Assembly (NCBI RefSeq): GCF_040436345.1
Contig: NC_133218.1
Coordinates: 5,954,484 to 6,018,483, forward strand
Reading direction: 5' to 3'
Origin: Pagrus major
Taxonomy: Eukaryota; Chordata; Actinopteri; Spariformes; Sparidae
DNA: 64,000 nucleotides
A model generated the notes under the pieces. The model searched no databases and was not told the DNA's origin. It saw only the letters and a program-made list of their open reading frames with translations. A program made the translations under genes and the position numbers. Below, one piece after another: positions 38,691 through 52,089 of the stretch; within the stretch, counting starts at the first letter, position 1, and every line of letters starts with the position of its first letter.

Positions 38691-41600
38691 ACAATTAGAG
38701 ATGCACCAGTTACAATTTTCTTAGCTGTTTCCGATTTCCGCCTTGTTGTGTTAGGGTTGGGTACCGAACTCGGTACTTTTAAGGGTACTGACTCAACAGA
38801 GCTGAACCCTCCCACATGAATGACAAGGCAATTTCATCATCATCAAATTTTAATATGAAACCAATAGGACAAGAATTTACGGACAAATATCCCAGAATTC
38901 AAGCACCGTGACAACAACACAACAAAAGTGCCAGTGTTTCTTCTACTTTGGATGAGGCAGACTAGATGCTGCAACAGTGTATTGCCCTCTACTTATTGAT
39001 GCTCCTTTTGACAATTATACTTTTATATATTTTTTCATGTAGTCTAATAATGGGCTGATATTCCATCAATTTCTTCATTTTAGTTCAGGTGTCCAGGTTG
39101 AGTAAGGTGCACAGAGTAAAAACTGTTTCTCCAACTGCTTCCAGGTCCCTGAACAGACTTCTCCTATAAGGCATTTTTGCTTTTAAGGAGAGAGTAAAGT
39201 ACTAAAATTACAAGTATCGGTCTCTGTATCTGTCTTGGTGCAAATGTGACATAACCCAGTCCAAGTCTGCCAACATATCAATATCAGAGTTTTTCACTAC
39301 CTAATACTGGTATCGGCATATGCCCAAAAAATCGAGTATTGGTCGGGTTCTACTTAAAATAGTATCTTGACATTTTTAGGCTATGTTGCGATACACAGTA
39401 TACAGTATGTTGATCATTTAAAATCTTATCAAAAGCACTTCATAAATACTAGGAATGGGCGAAGTCAAATAGTCGATATTACCATGTTTTCAACCAAATA
39501 CCTCTAAATCCATCCACCTTTTTATATCCCGACCTTCATCTTTCCCTGCTAACGTCACTGACTGAGCATTATTCTGGCAAGGTCGCAGGTCAGACTGTCT
39601 AAGTGTTTCATTAAGGTCCTGTATCACCTGGGAAGCCAAGACTTACTGTGAGGGCAGGAGAGTTTAGTAGTGAGACAGAGATGGATGAACAGGGGCTGTT
39701 CGTGTGGAGAGCAGGTGTTGTCTGGAGGAAAGAGCCTGGTGCGTGTTGTGTATATGTATGTGTTTGGGTGTGTGTGTCCAACAGAGACCCATTTGGGGCA
39801 ACATGCATGCGAGAGGCCAGGCCACAGGCCAGAGGAAATAACTTTTGTGATCAGCTCTGACCTGAACTGGCCTGGTTTGTAACTAAAGGTGTGTGCTGCT
39901 GTCGTCCACTAGAACAAAACAAACTGCTAAACCTACAAGGGTGCCATGTGTTTCTGTTTACCTGTGACATCTGTTGTTGGGAATAAGTCATAAGAAACAC
40001 TTGAAGATTTACTTAACTGCCATTCTGCTTAGTATCAAAGCACGCACAGTGAAAACTGTTGACATTTTTTGGCAAAATATTAAAAAATAGATTAATACAG
40101 ATGAACTGTTCAATTAATAGTTTCAAAATGTTTCAGTTATCTGTGCATTATATTCAGATGATCTAAAATTGAAAAGTCAAATTTAAAAAGTAATCTGTTG
40201 CTGTCTGTTAATTGCATGCATCTTTTTCACAGTTTCTATTCGGCCTTCTGAAAGCTGAAATCTGTAACTTTAACATGTTGCCTGCTTTTACAGTTGTGGG
40301 TGGTAATTCAAAAGGGTTTTGGACTACAGCAGAGATGGTAGATTTGTCGTTCCGGGATGTTTGTTTGAGTCAGTGGTTGCAAAAACTTGGAAAATGCGGT
40401 ATAGTGCGATATTACCAAAATCTCATCCAGATTTAGGCCATTTCATATCCAGATAATATTTTCTACAAATACAATGATAAAGTAGTTTATTTATTTGACT
40501 GTAGTTTATATAAAATGATTACATGGAAACACCTATTACTCATTACATTTTGAATCATATGTCAGACTTTTCATACCCAAACCACATCCATGTGACAGAA
40601 GTAGCCCCTGTTTTAAGCACGTTCATTATTTCGTCTTGGCCTGTCAGAGTCCGACCTCTTATTGGAAATTCCCCTGTTCTGTGTCTCGTGTTTCTAAGGT
40701 TTGCCTTTATGCAAATGTCTTTGTATTCGTGCTGTGCGCAAGAATGCAAAAAGTTGTCCAAATGATGAAAAGCATTTCCACAAAGAGCTTGATTTGATAC
40801 ACAATGAAATAACAACAGCGCAGGAAATGAAACAATGGAATTTTTCTTTCATCGCACGAAACATATTGTCATATCACATAGCCCTGGTGCCATACAGAGT
40901 GTAAAATACATTGATTCCAGTGTCCTTGCTTCCTTTTGAACCACGTTTATTGGCATTGTCAACCAGGACAGGTGCAACACCAAAGGCTGAATATTGTGTG
41001 CCTAGACTCAGGCCATAGTTGGTGCCAGGTTAGGTTTAACCAGTCCTAATTTGAGGGCCATCAGTCAAAAACAGTAAGTGAAAGATGACTCATCTGCAAT
41101 GTTCCTGCAATATTTAGTAATTCAATTATTAATTTAATTTTGCAACTGTGAATAAAATTGTACATCAAGACTTACCTGTTGAAGTTGTTGTAAATACTTA
41201 TTTGAGAGGGTGTCAAGTACTGCAGGAACTGTAATAATCCTATCTAGAGGCAGGGTCCAAAATTAACTCTTCGATCTTCGACCAATGTCTGATAAAGTCA
41301 AAAAAACTTCAAGTGACTATAGAAGAACTGCAAATTACACAATGTTATTATGAGCTTTGGCAAATGCTACATGAAATTCTTCTGTGTGGTACCCTGTTGT
41401 ACAACAGTAGACAAGGAGGGTCAATCCAAGGATTATAATACAATTACTTACCGTCATATATTGCATGCTGCCACCGGTGTGCGGTGATGTAAAACAAAAC
41501 CTGGTCAGTCAAATATGTGTTGTAGCGATAGAAGAATAGTGGAGAGTAGTAATAGTGAAAGAGTAGTGAAGCAGGCCTTTTTTAGCCACCCACCATGGCA

Positions 41601-42496
41601 ACTGACCTCATTTATGTTTTTTCAGCAGAGTAGGTTTTTCCTCACATTTGGTGAGTGGTGCTAATTTAGGACCCTATTTATGGATTTATTATCAAAGCAG
41701 ACACTATCTTTTATCTATATACGGTAGTTGTTAATTGAGGATGATACTTGTCAAAAAAATATTTTAACCTTGCACGACTTTTAGAAAAGCCTGAATCACC
41801 TCTCTTGATGCCATGCTTTTTCCATTAACCAAAGAGGACATAGTTCCTCTATTTGAGACGATGACATGCTGAAGGGATGAAAACATTGAATAAACAGTCC
41901 TGGCCAAATGGAGGGATAGCATGAGTTTACAGATTAGTCCTTCCCACAGGGTGGAGGGGCCTATTTCACAATATGCTTTCACTCAGCCCCTATCTTGAGT
42001 TGCGTGAGAGATTTCCATATCTCACACACTCTTGTAAATCACAATTGAACAGTAGTAACTCAGAGAATGAACTCCAAACACGTCTGCTTTCAATTTGGGC
42101 CCAGGGGTCCTGCCAAGGCTGGGGCAGGCTCAGAGACCACCCCTCAGCGCAGATTACTGGCCTCATCACCTCTCAGGACTGCAGGAAGGCCTGCCCCACC
42201 CATTAGACACACACCTCACACCTATACAGCTGGGGGTGCGTGAGGTGGAGGGTGGTGTGTGTGGTTGGGGAGGGGCGCTTCATACAGTGGAATATCTGAA
42301 CCCCACAAAAATACACTCTGATGGCACACACAAAGAAAAGGAAACCACTCACATAAAAGTCTAAAAAATAACGTGACATTAAATTTCTCTGTCTTTATTT
42401 TACCTTTTACACAAAATAATAAATATTTAACATTTTCAAAGATTTTAATAAATTAGAAAATGTGATGGTCTAGAGATTTCTCCTCTATAATGTGAA

Positions 42497-42536
42497 TTAT
42501 ATATATATATATATGGTATATGATATATGATATATC
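42497..42536. repeat. (AT)n-rich tract
   Basis: Uninterrupted tatatata run followed by four atatgat-type repeats. Confidence 0.85.
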
Positions 42537-42799
42537 ATCACTTGTCGGGTGCACTGTGCGTGCTCCAAAGTGCTGGCTCTATCTGATCTTTGAAATTACA
42601 CAATTCGTGAGAGCCAGTGAGAGTTATATTCTCTCCCTCCAGCCCACTTCTGGCCTTACTCAGCAATTGGACACACTAGTTCACATTAAATACTCCCCAG
42701 TTTACAGACTGTGTGATCCTGTATCATGGAATGCGTGCATGAATCAGTTTCAGAGCTCATCAATATAGTTTCTGTTGTGTGACTTCTCTGTGGTCACAC

Positions 42800-43031
42800 C
42801 ACTCATCTGCACCACAGACCAGTGTAGCTCTGGGGCCACAGCGGAGAAGATTACAGTGATGTTGTAAAACCTGCCGAGGTCGGGGAAAGCTGTCTGCTGA
42901 ACACTCACTGTGGTGCTTTCCATGTTCTTGAAACAGACAGTGTGGGCTGCCATATCCCCGAAGGTGGTTTTGCAGTTGTGGTCTGACCAAACAGTGGTCT
43001 CGGTGCTCTGTCGGGGCCTCTTTGAAAAGAG
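42800..43031 (-). CDS. orphan exon-like ORF, unassigned secreted or membrane protein
   Basis: On the - strand the acceptor ctttcatccag ends at 43032 and opens 77 codons to a usable donor (agtg|gtgtga at 42800). The peptide begins LFSKRPRQSTETTVWSDH and includes KTTFGDMAAHTVCFKNME and FPDLGRFYNITVIFSAV, with an N-I-T sequon and two Cys. It reads like an extracellular beta-rich domain, and the frame stays open upstream of the acceptor. I do not recognise the family. The opposing frame is also open, so codon choice alone is not decisive. No second exon was identified nearby. It could be a lone exon of an unrecognised gene, a gene relic or chance. Confidence 0.3.
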
Positions 43032-43160
43032 CTGGATGAAAGTTTGGGTGCAGAGGAATGCACAGATGCCGTTGTGGCAGAAGGGCATTAGGATATACAT
43101 ACGCAGGATATGTAGACTCAACACAGGACAACAACATAAACAGCCGCGGCATCTTTTTGT

Positions 43161-43504
43161 TAGAGCTGTCAAATAAATCATATGACTAGTTGAAAATCAT
43201 GAGAAATTTGGGAGATTTGTACAAGACAGTGGCACTACTCCTCGTGGAAGTGATATTCTTATTTGATTATTTCTTTGGTCTATAAATTGTCAGAAAAAAG
43301 TGAGAGATTTCGATCAGTGTCACAAGATGACGTCCTCAAATGTCTTGTTTCGTCCACAACCCAAAGATATTCAGTTTAGTGTCATAGAGGAGTAAAGAAA
43401 CCAGGAATTATTCACATTTAAGAAGCTGGATTCTGAGAATTTTTACTTTTTTTTTCTTAAAAAGTTACTCAAAGCAAACTTATTGATTCATTACTGCAAC
43501 TCTA
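43161..43504. mobile_element. hAT-like MITE of the 'gctgcaac...aatcg' type
   Basis: Starts tagagctgtcaaa and ends ttactgcaactcta (inverted). The interior has ttatttgattatttctttgg, tcctcaaatgtcttgtttcg and ccaaagatattcagttta, phrases shared with fragments at 8220-8640 and 54467-54715. No convincing 8 bp duplication could be fixed. Confidence 0.65.
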
Positions 43505-43779
43505 ATCTTTATATTCAAATCCTCAGGCTGAACGCAGTGTACTGAGCGACACCGTCACTTACTTAATCAGTCACTTTTAAATTGGAGCTCCCCTCACTGC
43601 AGGAATATCATTGTCATCTCATTCATGATGTACAGTGTGTTAACTCCTGGGTATATGAAAGGCTGTGTAATCCACATAAATAATCATAGTGCATGTATCC
43701 CCTGGTGACAAAGAGGTTAAGGTCCTGACCATGAAATGCAACATGCCTGGTTCACATCTGACTGGGGACCCTCATTACG

Positions 43780-44165
43780 TGCCATTCCCCGTCTCTATCT
43801 CCCCTCACAACCCATTCGCCAGAATAAATGTTAGTACCATTCTGCAAAACCACGGAAACCAAGTTCAAGCTGTACGTCTGTTTAGGTTGAATTTTCTATT
43901 TCTTTCTTGTCACACTGCTGTGCTTATGCTCTGCATAGTTTTTGGCACAAAAAACACTTGGTTATGGTTAGGAAAACATCATTTTTGGTCGCCACAAACA
44001 CAGCTGGAGAGGTCCCCAGCACTCCTTAAAAACATCCAGTGGTGTCACACTTACAAATGCCGCAACCCAGACTTGAAATGCAGTCGTCCGTTTGACAGCC
44101 TTGTCGTTTGTAACTCCACCAGCGTCCCCTTCACCTTCCAGTGTGAAAGTCACTTTATAAACATG
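43780..44165. repeat. dispersed repeat family Y, copy 1
   Basis: Shares gcacaaaaaacacttggtta(g/t)ggttaggaa, then ttgtcgcca, a catccagtgg/atatccggtgg motif, caaatg and caccagc(g/a)tcccc, in the same order with copy 2 at 46620-47020. The 159-codon ORF over it is not accepted as a gene. Confidence 0.7.
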
Positions 44166-45419
44166 TAATAAATGTGACAGGGCACGTTTGCGACTAGCCT
44201 GCGCCTCATCTCATTTTGTGTTTGCATTCCACAACTTTCCCAGACTTTTGTCGCCCCGTCCCAAATTGTTCCAAATGTGTTGCTGCCATCAGATTGAGAA
44301 CAAGCTGATATTTACAAAAATCAATGATGTTAATTAGGTAAAACATTAAATATATTTGTACTGTTTTAATGTGTTATGTGTCTCAACTTTTTTAGAATCG
44401 GAGCAGCAATAGAGACACAAAATGGCCAAATCATAATAATAATGATAATATTTCAAATAAAACCAGCAGTAGACTGATCTTTGAGGATCCGAGACTGAAG
44501 TGAAGACCACCAGTAGCAGGATGTGTTTTTTTTGTTTGTCTTTTTTTAAACTTGTAGATGTTTCCCATGAACCCTGGTGGATTCATCAAGAAGTTGAGAT
44601 CTCACGGTCTGCCCAGACATTCTCACCTTGGCATGAATTCATAGTAAATAGCCCCAGCTGTCTGGTCATTGCATGCCCACCAGGACCTCACAGGCATAAT
44701 GTGTCACTGATCTGATTGAGACATTGGCTGTTTACGTAGCAAATACCAAAGCAATGAAAGATATCACCGAGGTATTATTTCATTTCAATTTTTTAAGTTG
44801 TCCAGTAGTAGCACCACACTGGAATCGTGGATTGCTAGACGAGTCACGGGCTTCTCCAAAACCACAACAATTGTATGACTCGAAAATACGGAGGCTGGTA
44901 GAATAAACATAGCTGTGTGGTCAGGGGAACCACACACCAAGGCCATGTGGGACGAAAGGAGAGCTTGTTAAAGCGCTCAGAATAATGTGAGAACATCGAC
45001 AATGTGTTTACTAATCCACAGACAACCTGCAACTTCATCAGAGACAGACACATGTACAAGTTTCACAAGGCTGTCTGTTAACACATTTCTTGGAGCACGC
45101 CAGAGCTCTCTCTAATACTAATGACTGATTCCTCCATATTTGACTGCATTACATAAAGACAGCCTGTAATAAAACAAACTCACGCTCTGTCGGCGTGGCC
45201 ATTCAAGGATGGGAGTCTCACATGAAAAAGCATGACAGAATTTTCTGAGAACCTGAATAATCAGCTTACATTGGAGTTAAGTAGGAACAGAGGGTGGTGG
45301 ACTCGTGTTTGCTTTCCATTTTCAGCTCTGGCACGAATTCAGGCCACCTTGAAGAATCTGAAAACCATTATCCAGGGCCTTTGGTCAAAAGTGCAGACTG
45401 TATAAGATATCACAGCGCT

Positions 45420-45535
45420 GTGCCTCACAGAGAGACAGAGTGATGAGGATGAAGATGGAGGGGGAGCGAGAGGAGGATGAGGAGGGGCTGTATCATGGAT
45501 GAGATATCGTGCGAGAGGGGGAGAAATTGAGACTA
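45420..45535 (+). repeat. purine-rich (GA/GGA) tract
   Basis: A long run of mainly G and A with gaggatga-type units. No gene function visible. Confidence 0.6.
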
Positions 45536-46324
45536 ACAGAAGTTCAACACGCCTTCCTGCGCAGACGTCTCAATTGCAGCCGGCTTGCCGTGTCATTCAT
45601 GTGGATGTGTTTGGTTTCACAGAAACAAAGGAATCCTCTCAAAGTGATGTAATTCAGAGCGGCCGTTTGTCCATCTGAAGTTACCTTCATGGTTGTCTGA
45701 CACACCACCTTTAGCATGCAACAGCAGATTAGGTAAAGACAGGCCTGCAGACAGGCCTCTCTATCCCTATTGTCTCCTCCACACGCACCCAGTGAACATG
45801 CATAAAGAGGGGTCACGCACACGAAGAAAGCATCAATCGCTCTCTCATATGGCTCTGAGCAAGCTGCTGACTGATGCCTCTTAAAAGGAAGGAGTAATAA
45901 AGATAGGTGTGTGTAAATGTAGGTCTGTGAGTGTGACCTGATTTGTGGCATCTTCAATGTGTTGTAGTTGGTTTGGCTTCATAAATGTGTTTGTCGACGT
46001 GTGTGTGCATGGGAAACAGGTCAGACGGTGTCATTGTGACCCTTTCAGGCAGCAGATCCCTCCACTGGATTGACAGTTGTTGAATGTTACAGCATTAATC
46101 TTGAATGACAGTAGTGGAAATGTAGAATACCATAGGGCAAAACTGATAGTCTGCACTGTGTTTTGGCACGACTGGCTTAAGATAGTATTACAGCTCTTAT
46201 TGAACCTGTTTCTACAAGGCCCCAGCTGGAAAAAGAGGGTATATTGGTAACTAAAAAGACAAGTAGAGTCGACTGAGGGGATAACTCAAAGTATACAAAG
46301 TCAACAGTCACGCATTTCTTTATT

Positions 46325-46480
46325 TGTGTTTTTCTTTATTTGGATCCCCATTAGCTTCGACCTAGGGGCTGCTAGCCTTCTACAATAATGATACAAATTT
46401 AAGTATACAGCGACTTAAACAACAAATTGAAACAAGAAAGACAAAGATCGGAAATTAAGTCTGATGTAAATGAAAGGATA
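46325..46480. repeat. probable LINE 3'-end fragment
   Basis: Contains tttatttggatccccattagctt, a phrase I associate with widespread fish retroelement tails, followed by an A-rich stretch. Too short to name the family. Confidence 0.4.
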
Positions 46481-46619
46481 AACAATAAAATTACAGATCG
46501 AAAACAAAAACATTGTAGAAAAACCAAAATTACAGTATAACTAAAACAAATTATGTTTACACAAGAGTAATCTATTTTTGCTTCAGCGTCTAGGAAAATC
46601 TGCTTTTGATCTGTCTTAC

Positions 46620-47020
46620 AGTATATTATCCCCGATCGGCAGAATAAATGTTGGCAATTTACATACCTTTCTGCAAACCATAGATATGTTTAAACTTTAC
46701 ATTTCTTTATGTTGCAGCTTTACATTTCTTTGGGTTCAATTTTCAATGTTATGTAACACTGTTCTCATGTGCTGGTTAGGTTTAGGCACAAAAAACACTT
46801 GGTTAGGGTTAGGAAGAGATCATGTTTTGGCTTAAAATACCTGATTTTGTCGCCAGAAATATGGCTAGAAAATGTCCCGATGTCTTGTTAAAAAATATCC
46901 GGTGGCTTTGTACTTGCAAATGTTGAAACATAGTCTCGAACCATGGTCTCTGTCTTGGCAGCCTTCTCACCCAGCTGTCATGCCACCAGCATCCCCTCGA
47001 CCACCCAACATGAGTTTTCC
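46620..47020. repeat. dispersed repeat family Y, copy 2
   Basis: Aligned in order with 43780-44165 (see there). It contains ggttagggttagg, which resembles telomere hexamers but is part of the repeat consensus. A shorter inverted relative (cctaaacctaacc) lies near 61280. Confidence 0.7.
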
Positions 47021-48119
47021 AAAAGCTAAATTTTCAGCAACTTAAAGTGCCGTTTACATGTGTACTAAAGCCCAAAATGCAGAGAAAAAGCTTTGTCCTA
47101 AAAATACCTGTGTATGTGTGGACAGGGCCTGAGAGGCTGCATCACCAAGATACAAAGGCTGTAGAATATTCAGTCATTCCTGAACCACAGGGGAATTTCA
47201 GGTCAGGTAGGTATTTCAGTCATCTTCAGTCAAGTGATTAGTTAAAATTGAAGACATTTCTATAAAAATGAAATATCTCCGAGAGTAATTTGTATAAAAA
47301 CGGTAAATAGTTTAAGACAAGAGTAGTGTACTGTTCAAAGAGTAAATCATCAATGCTGGGGGGTTTAGTCTTGTCTGTTTGTGTTAACTTTAATAATGGA
47401 TTATTGCTGAATGTTTCCAATTTCAATTGATTATATTCCCTGGAAATCCGCTGATACACACGAATATCGTCCAAGTATTCCCCGAGGATGAGGAAATGAG
47501 CCCAGGTTGATTTTATAAGAGGCAAATTATCCCCCTTTAATGATAGGAGAGCGGGGTGATATCTTTTAAAATATAAGATCATTAAATGAGATCATCTAAA
47601 AGTAATCATCCCTTGACAGCAATCATGACAGATCCACAGCAGTCTACCTCCGACTCTCACGCTAACACACTGATGTCATTTACTAAAGCCTCCTCTTCAA
47701 AACGGATTGTTGTTTACAGACACTTAAACAGTAATGGACTTTCATCACGTTATGCAGCATTAGCGAAAAAACAGGTATAAAAATAAAGGAACAAATCTGA
47801 TGATGTTACGTAATCAATGCCATAGATAACAACCTTCACATGGCAATTCACAAGTGATGATTCTCACCAAGCAAGTGCAGAGCAGCCTCCGATATGTTTT
47901 CATTCTTTTTATTTTTTTTCATAGTCTGACCACCTGCAACTTGCATATGTCATGCTAGTGCCAGTTAAGACATAAAGTAAATGAAAGCCAGACCTGTGCT
48001 TTGGGGTCTAGAAGGAGTTGTAAGGGGGACGTGTAATGGGAAAGCAGCACACTCCCTCTGCACTGTACACAACAGTCATTAGGCAACCCATCTGCTCAAT
48101 GCTTGCATGCTAAGCTGTA

Positions 48120-48420
48120 ATTTTCAGGCTTTGGTGTGTGTGTGTCTGTTTCTGTGTGTGTGCAAGAGGCCGGTGGTGGCAGGCTGAGAGTAGAAGAGGT
48201 TCTTGTGCATGCGTATCCATTGTGTGTGTGGGTTTGTGCGTGCGTGGTATTATCTGGATGTCATCATAACCACAAAATCAGGGCCTGATAGTATCTTCCC
48301 CTCCCCCTGCTCCTATCCACAGCCAGAGTCACGAGAGCCGAGGGTCCCCTTTGGCCACACACACACGTGCACACACACACACATGCGCACACACAAACAC
48401 ACACATACCGACACATAGAC
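48120..48420. repeat. TG-rich then CA-rich low-complexity region
   Basis: Several interrupted tg runs (48135-48245) are followed by interrupted ca runs (48356-48418), giving inverted TG/CA blocks about 120-200 bases apart. Confidence 0.7.
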
Positions 48421-49139
48421 ACTGCACCATGCTTCCACATTTTGTAGGTAAACATCTCCAGATTGGATGGAATTCCCGCCTCTGTGGGAAATGTGCCCAG
48501 AACCATTTGTAAACCCTCTTCTCCGCCGCCTCTTAACTCTTTACAGATTGTAAAAATTCCTATAGTGGGTTCTCAACCCTTTTTTAGTGGGTCATGACAG
48601 GCCAAGACAAAAAAAAAATGCAATCACGCAAAACACAATATATGTATCTTTCTCAGGCTGAGCCCTCACAGGTTTGGTCGCATGTATTCATTTGAGAGCA
48701 TACGCACACGCTACTCACTATAGCCTGTTGCTTCTGTGTAAATATGTGGTCAGCAGACTTCAACATAGCATAGACAGTTTACATGTAGACAACACTGTGA
48801 ATGATATAGATTTACTATATTGTGTTGCATGTTACGCATTAAGCCCCTGAGTTTACTCCAGGGGGAAACTGTTTCCCCTTTACAAGCATCAGAGTCTACA
48901 ATCACATGGAAGCGTTGGCAGTCGGCCAGCCTCCGCTCTGGTCATGGCTAAACCTGAGCCATATGTCTCATCTAAATCAATAATAGATTGTGATATGTGT
49001 AATAACATTTGTTTTATCATACTTAGCACGAATATTGTTCCCATAAATATAAAATATTGTGGCAGCTGAGCTTGAGTTCATAAAACGTCTGCACGCAAAG
49101 TGTCGTCCAATGCACCGCTGGACCTAGTATCCTAAACAC

Positions 49140-49370
49140 AGGCTTGGGAAGTAACAGAATACATGTAATGGGGTTACATTATTAGGATACAAAAAGGGTA
49201 ACTGTATTGTGGTAAAGTTACAGAAAAAATATGTACGATTACAGATACATTCAGTAAAAAAGGGGATTACTAACAGCTTACAAGTTCTAGTTTTAACATG
49301 TAATTATTAACTGTATCAGAATACATTTTTATAGTAACCTGGGAGGGTAACTTTAAAAATGTATGCTGCC
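49140..49370. repeat. 'gtaacagaatacat' dispersed repeat fragment
   Basis: Repeated phrases such as agtaacagaatacatgtaat, ggtaactgtattgtggtaa and gtatcagaatacattttta suggest a degraded member of a common fish repeat related to the stepwise family. Confidence 0.5.
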
Positions 49371-49665
49371 ATGTGAGTCAGGTTCAACAGGACCTGACTC
49401 ACATGGGACCTCAGACGAAGAGAAACTCTACCTGAAACTCTACATTAATTACAATGCTTACAAAGGCAAAAAAATCCTAAATACACCATAAAAACACCAT
49501 CAGGTAAAAAAGAAGAGGAACATTTATTAATCCCTATAAAGAGAAATGGAATCTAACCCCTGACCCTGGGATCATGAGCCATGGGCTTTTTCCCTCTGAC
49601 ACAGTGGATAAAAAAAGCTGCCAAATTATTGTGGTATATTGAAGAGAGATAATTATTTAGCATAT

Positions 49666-49948
49666 TAAAGCAGAAATAGACAACATTTCAACTTTCATGC
49701 CTCCTAGCGTTTCCCTGTGGTATTACTGTTGGTGCGGTTATCAGGCAGGTTTTGTTACTTACTGATTCAGCAGAAAGAATGAAAATCCAGCCAGGCAGCA
49801 GACCAAATAGCATGGAGAAAGCAAGAATTAAAGAAAACCAATCCATAGGTGCATGGTGTCATTTTTTGACAGTCATTACACAGTGGAATCGGTATTTACT
49901 TCATAATGATAAGATAAAGCAAAAAAAAAGTTGTCTATTGACAGTTTA
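49666..49948. mobile_element. MITE family X, copy C (inverted)
   Basis: Begins ttaaagcagaaatagacaac and ends gttgtctattgacagtttaa, terminal inverted repeats of about 18 bp with TTAA at both limits. Read on the - strand it matches copy B near both ends: cattatgaagta at one, and ccaca(g)ggaaacgcta with the Agg flank at the other. It is shorter than A and B, lacking their centre. Confidence 0.75.
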
Positions 49949-51142
49949 AATAATCATAATGTGTAGTAAAAATACACATTCAGGGCCCCCACACCCACAA
50001 GCTAGAAAATATCAACATTAGTTCAAACAGATCAAACTTTCTTGCCTAAATGTTGCTAACCACACCATCATCTGTGGTAGTGTTTTTTTTTATGCATGCA
50101 CTATTGACACAGAGGAGAACAAATGTGGTTTTGATGCGGTTTGGTTCAATTTACAGTGATCTGTGATGATTGGACAAATTTCTGTGAGTTCATATTTGCT
50201 TAACCCATAGCCACAGTGTTAACAGCTATGTGTGTCACCTCCGCGGGCAGCTCCTTATCTTGTACGAGCAGCGATTTCATCGAGTGTAGGAAGTGGAAGA
50301 TCACAGTGGATCATCCGTCTCTGGGGAGGTTGTGCAACAGGGCCAGACACAAGTTGTATCCAAACACTGATGCACCAGCTAATGCACGTGTGCACCACCA
50401 GATAGACACCAACACAGACACTTGCTGTCCCGAACATAAACAAGACTAAAGCCATTGAATGGTCATCAGTCCACACTATGTTAAAGATGTTTTCCTTCCA
50501 CTTAAATGCCTTCTGTCTTTCCCAGAACTGTAATTTGTTGCCATTTAACATTGAGGGCACTCAGAGACTGATAACGTACATCAAAGTAATCTCTCAGCAA
50601 GGAGCCTGCTTCCCTGGAATGGAAAGTTGCTATTCGTGACTGACCATGGAAAATCTCACATGCCTCCCTGGTTGTAGACCACCGCTCTCAGCTCACAATA
50701 CAGCCGACTCACTGGAAGAGGAATAAACAAAGTAGATCCTAATGGATGAATGTGAGGGCTTTTATTTGATCTGGGAGATTCTCAGAGACTTTAGCCTCAA
50801 ACGTAAGAGCCTGCTGGAGTGACAACAGGTCAGACACAGGGCTACAGCAGCCTCTCTGCCATATTTACAATGTAAGTTATGTTATTGCGTGCAACTGTGA
50901 GCTTTGGTCCTGCTCCCAACAAATTTCTGGCTCAACAAATTTTGGGGCGTTGTTTTTTATCATTTCAGGTCTTTCTTTTTTTTGCTTGGAACGTCCAAGG
51001 AAAGTTTGTAACATACAGGTTTGTGTACAGTATGTTTAAGAAAAATGGTTGCATCATCTGTTGCAAAGCTAATGCAGGTTGAATCCAGGGTAAATATTAC
51101 GTCCGGGGATTTCTGCAATAGCTAATCTGTATTTTACAGACA

Positions 51143-51702
51143 TTAAAGGAACAGGAATGAAACTTCAGTCATTATCTATTCACCCCCACGCCAATGGGGC
51201 AAAGTCTGGTTAAGTTTTGTAGTCCAAAAGACACACAACAGCGTTGAAGCATTCTACTGAACAACTGAGGTAGATGGGAATTTGTTTTCATCGTACAGCC
51301 ATACAGTACAGTGTGTCTGGTGTAATCTGGTGTCTGGAAGCCCCCCTGATCCCAAATTGATTTGAAAAGATGTTATCTAAACACTTTTTTAAGCTGAAAT
51401 CTTCACTGTAGCTGCTAAGCGAAAGGCGTTAGTGCACACACCGTCTGAAGTGGGTACACAAGCTTGAGTGTAAAACACGTCTTTTCAATTCAATTTGGGA
51501 TTTTAGGGCTTCTGGAGATTTGGATTATGGAAACAGTCCCCATCTACTTCAGTTGTTTAGGAGAATGTTGCGACCCTGTTTTGTTGTGAAGCTCCAGAAA
51601 TGTTTTTTGGACTATAAATCTTCACTAGGCTTCATTTCATCAGCAAGGGGGTGAGTAGATAAAGACTGGATTTTGATTTTTGGGTGAACTGTTCCTTTAA
51701 GT
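51143..51702. mobile_element. snap-back MITE, copy 2
   Basis: Same family as 12404-12842. It shares gaagttttgtagtcca-like, cattctactgaacaactga(g/a)gtag, cttcagttgtttaggagaa and the right end atttttgggtgaactgttcctttaa. The left end (ttaaaggaacag) is the inverted match of the right end. The two halves are inverted repeats of each other over most of their length. Confidence 0.8.
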
Positions 51703-52089
51703 GATGGATCACACTGAAACAATTACTCACTGATCTTAATCCAGACATTCAACAGCAAAATGGGACACATTGGCGATATTAAAATTACTGCTTGTTATAG
51801 TGTTCATTACAGAGAGTGAAGCACATTTTGAACTGCGCTTAAATCGACACAAAAGAGAAACAATCACAAACATATGGAAACATACAATATATAACCATCA
51901 GTGAGTATGCTCAGTGGGAAACCCCACGGAAATGATATAAGTTAGAGCTACATCGTTTTCATTCCAAATCTTCATTGTACCGAGGCAGAGACAGCTCATA
52001 GAACCTTCCTACGGACAGTGGAGTATTAAAGTAAAGCATGTAAGATCATCATTCTTTTATTTTCTTTTCTTTTTTATGAGGGCCCCCAT

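Noticed and set aside
42760..43152. Second open frame over the orphan exon
   Set aside because: It is His/Pro-rich and reads as the shifted shadow of the frame in 42800-43031. Only one can be real, and the chosen frame has matching splice sites.
43689..44168. 159-codon + strand ORF
   Set aside because: Lies on repeat family Y, whose second copy at 46620-47020 does not keep the frame open.
46795..46815. Telomere-like ttaggg hexamers, possible interstitial telomere
   Set aside because: Only two hexamers, and a related segment occurs in the other copy of the same repeat, so they belong to the repeat.
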